Shown piece after piece: positions 55,686 through 64,000 of a DNA stretch of 64,000 nucleotides. The notes beneath the pieces were generated by a model. It did not search any database, had not been told where the DNA came from, and saw only the letters and a list, made by a program, of their open reading frames with translations. Every line of letters begins with the position of its first letter. Positions within the stretch are counted from its first letter, which is position 1. The stretch spans positions 44,764,001-44,828,000 of the forward strand of contig OX485804.1 in the NCBI GenBank assembly GCA_950295325.1, read 5' to 3'. Source of the stretch: Polytrichum commune. Taxonomy: Eukaryota; Streptophyta; Polytrichopsida; Polytrichales; Polytrichaceae. The position numbers were made by a program, and so were the translations under genes.

Positions 55686-57250
55686 CTGAAGTTTGTTGTG
55701 AGCATGGATAGTTTTATTCGTGCAAATTCACTTTACGATCGATCAAATTCACAATGCAATAGAAAAACCCTCCCTCCACAGATGGTAATGAGGGTTACTG
55801 ATAGGCATGCCCACAATTACCAGTGTGGGCGACCAACAATATGGCTCCTACCAATAAAGGGCCACTTTTAAAATCGGTTTGGCCAACGAGAACCACTGGA
55901 TGCAACCAACGATGGTAGGAACCGTTTAATGTTAACCCACACTAATAAATGTGGGCAAGCTACAAGCGACCAATGGCATTCAAGTTCTTGTCTTCGGATG
56001 TCTCCACACATTCTACTCTATTGAGTATGTCTCATTAAATTGTATACCCAAAATACCCAAAGTGGGCCATGGGCTCCACTCCTCGCGCCACTTTACTTTG
56101 TGCTTTTTTTTTTTTTTTAATCCGATTACCGGAAGTTTTTTTTACTGCCCGGTCTTCATGCTCCCAGTGCAGTAGTCGGGCAGTACCTCAGACCAAAAGG
56201 CCATGTGTCGTAACCTAGTACGTTTTGGAAGGAGTACGATTGGCAGGTGTTCGCCCCATTAAATAAAATTCTCTTTTGGCAACTTTTGCCGAGCTGAGTC
56301 ACGAAATTAAAACCTTCAAAAGGACGCCGTCGGCCCCCATAGCTCGGTCAAGTTCCAACACCAATAAGGTACATTACGTGCGTGTTGTTTGGTTCGTTTT
56401 TCATGTTTTCCGACTTCTACCGATTATATTTACAAAAAAACAACACTCGTGATGCATTACCAAAATCTACAATGAAACATCTGCAAAAATCTGATTGAAA
56501 ATCGGACCTTCCCTGATTTATTTATGGTTTATTGGAAGTGCACGTTTGCTGATTGTTGAACTGTATATGTAGGTCCTCCCAATCGTGTTCATTATTGATT
56601 GTATGATAATTACTAGTCTTTGAAGACGCAATCCCGTTGTTTTTAAACATGTGTCTTTGTGATGTTTGCTCTTTGATCCTCACTAAACCACGCATTGATC
56701 GAATACAAAGGTGTGATGAAGAAAATGAGCCACTTAAGACCCATTTACCTATGTGCAAATAGGTTGTCCTAAGCTAATTCCACACTATATTCGAGCATGT
56801 TTCCTACTACACTTAAAAACAAAACAATTCATTTCTAACTATGGCTCCTAAACATGTCAACAAACAAAGTTATAAGTTCTTTGGTGATCTAAGTAATATA
56901 TGTGTGTATATATATATGTATTTTGTTATATTTGAATCCAAGTAATATGCATGGGTAAAAAGGCAACCTATTTGCAAAGGCAACCTAATTGCACATATTA
57001 GTGTAGCATTGTGAGATATGTGTAGTCCATCCCTATGTTGTTGGGCACAAAATGGTCATGTTGCAAAATCTAAAATAAAGATTGAATAATAAGTCATTGA
57101 ATGATTGGAAATGTTCAACAAATGGGAAAGCCTCCCCATAATACATGTCCGATAACATTGTCCCCAACCGGCTCTTGCCATCCAATTGTCTAACACACCC
57201 ATGCACATGTCTTGCCCACCGTTCCGACCAGACATCCTACTTATTGAAGA
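55686..57250. other. Intergenic, no gene seen
   Basis: No supportable gene. A T run lies at about 56107-56119. Nothing else stands out. Confidence 0.4.
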
Positions 57251-57510
57251 ATGACCCTAAACTATCGGGTGATAGTGGAGAGGTACCCATTTCCGCATGG
57301 AGTGGTTAGCCATTCATTTCATGTTGTGGAATCTTCTCTTTGTTTGACGGAAGAAAACTGCTAGTTAGGTAGGAAGCCAAGAGCCCATCTACCGCAAGGT
57401 AGGCAGTAAACCCCACCCTGCATCAAGAAGATTCTCGAGCAGGGTAAGCCCAACGGGCTCAAATTCATGTCGGATTGCCCTACGTTGGTTATTTATTTAT
57501 TTATTTATTT
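57251..57510 (+). mobile_element. tRNA-derived SINE, copy 2
   Basis: Aligns with 36949-37200 from ATGACCCTAAA through GTGGAGAGGTACCCATTTCC and CCAAGAGCCCA to the (TTTA)n tail, which is longer here (57490-57510). The B box is more decayed (TTAGCCATTCATTTC) than in copy 1. Confidence 0.75.
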
Positions 57511-57654
57511 GAAGAACACCAAACCCACAAACCCTTCTCAAAGCACCCATCTAATCATATCCAAATCCATTGCACGAAATTCACTATATGTTGTTAATGA
57601 CTCCCACGAACTCGACTCACACATGCAATCCTACGTTCACATTGTCAACAACGA

Positions 57655-57800
57655 TATGCTTTGGCGGTTCGAATCCGAGCTGTGAAATCTCCTCTCTACT
57701 TGACGGAAAACTTGCCAGGTGGTCAACTGCCTCATGTGCTTTGGCGTTGGCCTGTCGGCCTTCTATCTCAACCAAAAAAAAAAAAAAAAAAAAAAAAAAA
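57655..57800 (+). mobile_element. SINE 3' portion with poly(A) tail
   Basis: A B box GGTTCGAATCC lies at 57665-57675. A body related to the other two copies (GAAATCTCCTCTCTACTTGACGG) follows, and then a tail of about 25 A at 57775-57800. (CAA)n follows. The presumed A box upstream is not clear, so the copy may be 5'-truncated. Confidence 0.55.
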
Positions 57801-58259
57801 CCAACAACAACAACAACAACATTAACATTAACAACAACAACAACAACATACGTGTCGCCACCAATAGAAACACCATAAATCACATTATTAGCAACATTAG
57901 AGTTGTCTCTTCTTTCACGAAGCTATTCACATGGTTTTGGTTTTGGATTTGTCATTCTGCAATAGGGCAATCCTTTATTTTAAGAAATTTCATATGCAAG
58001 TTTGATCATCTAAGAATATTAAGTATGAAAACGTAAATCCTATATCTTTGCCAAAATTCACATGATTCTTAAGTACCTTCACCCAAGTAGGCTACTAGAG
58101 TATGTGCACTAATCTTAATCGACATTTTCAAACAACCAGTCTTCCATTATATTTAACCTTGAAATAACAATGCATATTGGCTTTAACCCTCAATGGTTTA
58201 AAAAGTCTCAAAGTATGCGATCCATATTCTAGATGATCGAATCTTGCTCAAAATACTTA

Positions 58260-58758
58260 GGGCCACTTCACACGCGAGCCAAGCATCGTGACCATGAAAT
58301 TGTGAGAGCCCAAATGAAAGTGTCTAAGGCCGTCCCAACACACCTCCAAAATCATGTAGTGTGGTCACGGATCCTCAAGCATAGTGTGAAGTCACATGTG
58401 ACCGGGCCTTCAACCAAATGCTATTTCAATGAATTTTGATTCATGCAGGTCCTCACATGTATTGAAATAGAATAAATTGACGGTCGTGAGTGTTTGGAAT
58501 ACCATGGTCTCCCGCATTTTGCGTTAGGCCTACCTCCAGGACGTGGTTTTTGAAAATAGTCCAAGTAACCATGAAACATGATTCAATCGATGCCATGTAG
58601 GGATCCATGTGGACTTTACATCCATCTTGCATTCACATACTCCGTTGGTCCCTCAAGCGTAGTGGGAAGCAAACTTGGACTGGGTCCGCCTTTTCCACCA
58701 ATGAGAGTGCTTGAAGTGGAATGGTCACGGGCTCTCAGGCTCGTGTGTGAAGTGGCCC
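58260..58758. mobile_element. 499-bp MITE family, copy 3
   Basis: Starts GGGCCACTTCACACGCGAG and ends CTCGTGTGTGAAGTGGCCC. TTA is duplicated at 58257-58259 and 58759-58761. Exactly 499 bp, in the same orientation as copies 1 and 2. Confidence 0.9.
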
Positions 58759-58761
58759 TTA

Positions 58762-61700
58762 CCCAGACGTATGTATTGAGATTGTTTATCACCTCTCAAA
58801 CTCATTGTAAAATTTATGAATATGAATGCTTTGTTTGACATGAGCCAATTGTGTCTCAACTAGCATTTTTATAATTAGATCACAACTAGCAATTTCTACC
58901 TATAGCATTGTGTGACTTCAACCAACTTATAAAATATTTCATTAAAACATCGAAAGTTTGGATCATAATGAAGTATCAAAACATTTATTCGGTGTGGGGA
59001 ACTTTTTTTTTTTGTATTTCTAACTAGAAATCAATGATGCTCTTTCGACGATGTTTTACAACTTCTTTTACACGATGTTTACTTAAGGGCGTGTTTACAA
59101 TAGCGACAATTGACCATGACCACCACTATTTAAAATATTCCATTGGCTGAAAAATGAGTGGCGGACCTAGTTCATTATATAGAAGGTTGCAAAAAATAGA
59201 AGTGACAATGAGTGAACATGTCAGAGAATGATTAAGAACGTGACATGGACATACATGTTCATAAATGATTATTATTTGATGGTCACCTAGATTTTGTGAC
59301 GAGAGAACACTCAAATAGGTTCTCTCAATGGAAAATAAGGGGACCATGGCACATTGTACATATGGATATATATTCTAATAATGTGTATTATTAGAATACT
59401 ATCAATTTGGTAATGCATACTTTTAGTTCTAAAAAAATTTAAAAACACCATGTCTTGGTCTCAGTCACCGTGTCATGTGACCATGTATTCTAAAAAACGA
59501 TGTGAATTTCTCTTGGTCATGGTCTTCAGATTGCCAACCGTGACCATGAATAATCCTAAATCATTTTTTCCTCGTGGCCGTTGGTCACGTGTGTAACAAC
59601 CACAACGACGACAACAACGACAAGTGATTTTCGCTACGAAATGATATCTTCAAAATTGCTTGAACCTTTCGAAAGTTAGGGAACAATGATAGCAAGAAGT
59701 AGTTATGCCATCATGTGAACCCTCCTCCTCCCATGGTATGATAAAGGCTCCACTCGAGATCTCCAACATGCAATATATATCTATAAAATCTCCACATTTA
59801 TTAACGACGTAATAAACTCGAGATTGTCATATGGTTTCATTGAATACTTATTTGGGAAGAAGATATGAGTAGATATGATTCATTCTCTTCGAGTGGTCCC
59901 CAAATGATCTCGAATTACGTTGGGTATCATAACTTTCTCCCCGCTATCATGTACATAATAAGTACCACTTGAAACGCGTGCATTCATTGTTTTGACGGGT
60001 CTCCGGAAGTCTTCGCCTTCCTTTAGTTGGATTTTTTTCCCCTCTCCACAATTGAGGCAACTTAGAAGCTCTTTTCGAGGAAATACAAGCCTCACGAAGG
60101 CGAACAATGACCCGGAGTTGTAGATCGAATCACATGAAGGAAGGTATGTGGCCCTATTGTGGCACTTAATTGGAACTCCACCTAGGCATACTTTGGGTTG
60201 TTGGGTCAAATCACAAAATAGAAGTGGCTTAGCGATCGTAAATCATAAACATTGTCATTTTCATCTCTAGGACTAGGGTTGAGATGTGGAAGTTACAAAG
60301 AGAATTAAGTGAAACAAATTTCATCTCATAAAAAAACCATATACATCCTTCCAAATTTTGTAAGTAATTTTAGTATGATTACTTATCTTGATCTGACACT
60401 TATAATTGAGCGGTGTGTAGTTAGGTGTAAACCTTAGAACGGACACCAAACGTGACTGGATTGTGCTTCCAATATGTTAACCATCCTAGGTTCAATAGTC
60501 GTGCGCAGTAAACCAGTCCAGGTTCCAAAACGAGCTCGCGACTATGATCAAAGTGAAACGTCCCTCATCCACGCCACCACTAAGGGTCTATCTCTCTCTG
60601 TTGAGGGCACTTTACGATCATAAACTGAGAAAGAGACATTGTGGTATGAAAATGAACAAGATATTATAGGAGCTCCAAAAGCTACGAGGAAAAATAAGCT
60701 ATATGCATGATTGGGGGTTTCTATTCATCATGCACTAACTTTGTGTTTCATATCCTACACGAAGGGGGTGCATAGCATAAAGAGTCCACTTTAAGTCCCA
60801 ATTACCGTATCAAACTTAAGATGGTGTATATATAGTCCAATCTTATCATAAGACATGTCTCTAAATCGTCAATTCTTTAACTATAACGATTGCTATATAT
60901 GCACATCTATATATACACCACCCAAACTATAGGTCGGAGGTTAAGAAGAATGAATGACCACACCAAGGCCCCACACATGTCACTTTGCAACACACCGTTC
61001 TTCGGCAAATCGAGAAATGGGAGTTCGTATATATGTTCTCGATTTTTGACCACTCCTCACCACCTTGAACGATGGGCCTCCCCTTCAAAAATCATTGCAT
61101 TTTGTCTTGGTATATGTTGAATATAGATTCGTTCGCATCGGGGAGAGGGTGGGCTTTGCTTTCGCAAACAAGTGGTGGAGACTTTATGGGGGCACACAAA
61201 ACGTGTCACCTCGACGTGATTGAAGGTAGTTAATCGGTTCTCTAGGGGCGCTAAAACACAACCTTGGAAAAAACGTGATGCATAGAATTTCGACACAATG
61301 GGCTCGAGGTCGTGTCCCTTCCCAATCAAGTTTACAAAAGGTGTGCAAGGTGTGACCCTTAATCCCTAGTTCCTAAAACTACTATACTTTAAAACTAGCA
61401 TTACGAATGCTCATTGTTGTTAATTTTTTTAGTCATTTGTTGGCAATTCTATCTCCATGTGGTCAGTTTTGTCTTGTACCCTCAATCTCACCGCCCGTTT
61501 TTTATTTCTTACAACAACTTGAGCATTTCATCGACTTATTATGATATTTTGAGATTCCCAGTTATATGAGTATACTTTATTAATATGTAGCGTATTGATT
61601 AAGAAATCTTACTAATCATGAAACATATCCACAAATGGCTTGAATCTTACAAAATTTGTAACATAGGAATATGTAGACCATTGTAAAGTCAAGTCTAGTT

Positions 61701-62128
61701 ATTGTCTGTAACACTACAAAAAATTGATAGATGACGGTGTGGTTAAGACATACGACTTGAAGAGCTTGCAAATGCACAAAAAGTTATTTAATAAATAAAA
61801 ACTCAAAATTTTGTAAATGCTTGTAAATGTAAAGTGGAATAGAGAGTAGACTTCAATAAGTGTGTCTCATTATGTCGTGGTTGAGCTCATAGACTATGAA
61901 AATCTTGAAGGCGAAACTTAAGTTTGACCACCCAAAGCCCTGCGGGCTATGCAAGTCAAGCTTGCAATTATCCACATGAAAATAAGAGATTACGATACAT
62001 CTTCAATCCTACACAAACCAATTTGGGGCAAAACCGGAATGCCCATCAAATAAATGGCAAGGTCCATCAACGGCCTAAATTGTATCTTTTACTTTTGTAA
62101 GATCGTATCATGCTTACACATGAGCTTA
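58762..62128. other. Intergenic, one orphan open frame
   Basis: No recognised gene. A minus-strand frame at 59880-60209 (109 codons; includes CLNCGEGKKIQLKEGEDF) reads as protein-like but has no known motif. Another, at 61057-61329, is similar in quality. Either could be a decayed transposon fragment. A repeat at about 60530-60600 is shared with 33070-33145. Confidence 0.35.
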
Positions 62129-62627
62129 GGGCAACTTCACAAACGATACTAAGAGCCCGTGACCATTACACTTCTCGCACTCTCATTGGTGGAAAAGGCG
62201 GAGCCGGTCCAAGTTTGCTTCACACTAGGCTTGAAGGACCAACGGAGTATGTGAATGCAAGATGGATGTAAAGTCTACGTGGATTCCTACATGGCATCGA
62301 AAGGATTATGTTTCATGGTCACTTGGATTATTTTCCAAAACCACCTCTTGGAGGTAGGCCTAACACAAAACTGGGAGACCATGGCACTCCATACACGCAC
62401 AAGCATTAATTTATACTATTTTATCATGTGTGAAGACTTGTATGAATAGAAATTTATTGAAATAGCATTTGGTTGAGGGCCCGGTCACATATGACTTCAT
62501 GCTACACTTGAGAGTCCATGACTACATTACATGATTTTGGAGGTGTCTTGGGACGACATTTGGAGAATTTATTTTGGGCTCTCACAATTTCATGGTCATG
62601 GCTCTTGGGTTGTGTGTGAAGTTGCGA
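62129..62627. mobile_element. 499-bp MITE family, copy 4, inverted
   Basis: Same family in opposite orientation and again 499 bp. It starts GGGCAACTTCACAAACGA and ends GTGTGTGAAGTTGC. TTA is present on both sides (62126-62128 and 62628-62630). The last bases (CGA) have diverged. Confidence 0.85.
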
Positions 62628-62630
62628 TTA

Positions 62631-63390
62631 GCACGAGTAACCATGTCCAAGGGAGAAGAGTCCCTCTTTCATGCAAACAGATGCTTGATTTCATCTTTAT
62701 CTTAATTTGGTCTAAATGATTAGCTTTGGAAGGAGATACAAGGTTGTCCACATGATCATGTTTGTCCATAACTTAGTTTGGCAATAGATAGCATTTGTAA
62801 TTTTCAAGGACCACATAATACCTTCAAATTGACACCAAATCTCACATGATGTTGTCTATTTGCTTGTTTGGCCCAATAGTTTGGGATGTGTCAATGCGTT
62901 GTAAGTGGTGGGTTCCATTCTCCACCAAGTTATGTTCACTGGAAGAAAACTTGTCCATTTCAACCATATGTGTAACTTGGCTATTGTGACTTGTGGTAAG
63001 AAATGCTTGAATAAATCATTTGTCTTTCAACTGGAGGGTTTTGATTGCCAATTGTCCAAAAATTGCAATAAAAAGCCTATGGTTGTCAATCAAAATGATT
63101 TATTCGTGCATTTTCTTTTCGCGAGTCACAACGAATGGTTGCAATGGACAAGTTTTCTTCTAGTGGTTGCCACGTGTTACACTCCATCACTTGTTGCCCT
63201 GATCAACCAATAATCTCATGAGTTGTGAAAACCAAGGGATTTGACAACCTTGGCATAGGAATGCAACATGTGATGAAGTTGCCATGGTCACATTGTTATT
63301 AAGAGTCCATGTGTTTGTTCATCTAACATAAAAACCCTAAATAATATGCAACACCAAAGGTTATTTTGAATTGATTTGTCATTGGAATTA
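62631..63390. other. Intergenic, no gene seen
   Basis: The frame 62905-63213 on the plus strand is open for 102 codons but shows no recognised motif. Nothing else is supportable. Confidence 0.4.
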
Positions 63391-64000
63391 GGGCCGCTTT
63401 ACACCTAGAGGCCGGGCCAATTTGTTGTGTAAGAGGCTTGAAATCCTCACTTGTGATCGGTCCAAAGGCTGAAATCGGCCCCGACCCCTTTACACCTAGA
63501 GGCCGGGCCAATTTGGTGATATGAATTTTTTAATCAAAAAATGGATGGTCTGACACGGCCCGAGCTCACTCAAATGGAAGGCCAATTCATGGCCTAGGGG
63601 CCAATGTTAGATTTTAATAAAAAATATTTCTTTTCAACAAAACAACTCCGTTGGATTATGTGGAAATTTGGACGGCTCTTATAGTTCATTGTGACTTCAT
63701 CCTCTCTTCTCTCTTTTTCTTTTTCTTTTTCTTTTTCCTTAGAGTTTTTCTTGCTGATTTTTTTTTGCGCTTGCAAGATTGTTGCTACCGTTTCTAGGGT
63801 TAGCATGGAGGGGTCTTTAGAGAGGAGTGGATGAAATTCTAGTGAAGTGTATGAGGCGATGCAAAGTTATCAAAGTGTTGAAGCTCATGCTTTCCAACCC
63901 TATCAAGCTCATCTACAAGAACATGGAGGTAGTGTAGGGGTTCTCGAATTTTTTCAACCACCTTGTGGAAATCATATTCCTCCTCCGCCTCCGTTGATTA
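63391..64000. mobile_element. Left end of a Harbinger-like element, runs off the window
   Basis: TTA|GGGCCGCTTTACACC resembles the ends of the 49842-51195 element and of the 499-bp MITEs. A subterminal direct repeat is present: TTTACACCTAGAGGCCGGGC occurs at about 63398 and 63489. Pyrimidine-rich sequence follows at 63695-63745. An interrupted frame starts near 63806 (TGA after ten codons, then open to the window end, Gln/Pro-rich). The right end is outside the window, so this is a partial call. Confidence 0.5.

Noticed and set aside
57617-57883. Val/Asn-rich frames around 57.7 kb
   Set aside because: They result from the SINE poly(A) tail and the adjacent (CAA)n repeat.

Overview
The window looks like nuclear DNA of a land plant or a close streptophyte relative. 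It has three intron-bearing housekeeping-type genes that follow GT-AG splicing, plant telo-box motifs (TTAGGGTTT) in front of both ribosomal-protein genes, an SNF1-related kinase of the plant SnRK1 type, and plant-typical DNA transposons (Stowaway, PIF/Harbinger and CACTA). Gene density is low and most of the window is repeats. A non-seed plant or streptophyte alga is my inference, because retrotransposons carrying cytosine methyltransferases have been reported from streptophyte algae. The sequence alone does not fix the species.

Layout. 0.5-1.9 kb: two-exon gene for an organellar-type ribosomal protein S17, with a tandemly duplicated intron that repeats its own splice acceptor. 4.1-5.5 kb: an inverted repeat of about 1.2 kb with arms of about 0.6 kb that carries duplicated coding-like sequence. 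8.5-11.5 kb: a tentative multi-exon minus-strand gene of unknown function. 13.4-13.7 kb: a foldback MITE. 14.0-16.2 kb: five-exon gene for cytosolic ribosomal protein L7 (uL30). 19.0-23.9 kb: ten-exon minus-strand SnRK1 catalytic subunit, resolved from first ATG to stop (552 residues), with a MITE in its last intron. 24-37 kb: intergenic DNA with microsatellites, homopolymer runs, MITEs and a SINE.

37.8-49.8 kb: a nested insertion. A minus-strand LINE ORF is split by a Ty3/gypsy LTR retrotransposon of about 10.7 kb. The retrotransposon encodes Gag, protease and a C5 cytosine DNA methyltransferase of DNMT3-like motif order. A UAG stop in a viral-type readthrough context follows, then reverse transcriptase, RNase H, integrase and a C-terminal PHD finger. 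The methyltransferase is itself interrupted by a 987-bp non-autonomous CACTA element with a 3-bp target duplication. The copy is otherwise young (LTRs about 98% identical by eye) but broken by two frameshifts, a deletion and an early stop. This element is the most interesting object in the window.

49.8-64 kb: a PIF/Harbinger derivative with a transposase remnant, a Stowaway MITE, two SINE-like copies, two of the four 499-bp TWA-flanked MITEs, and the left end of another Harbinger-like element that runs off the window.

The three confident genes belong to translation (S17, L7) and energy signalling (SnRK1). Nothing suggests that they form a unit. The rest is a record of successive transposon insertions.
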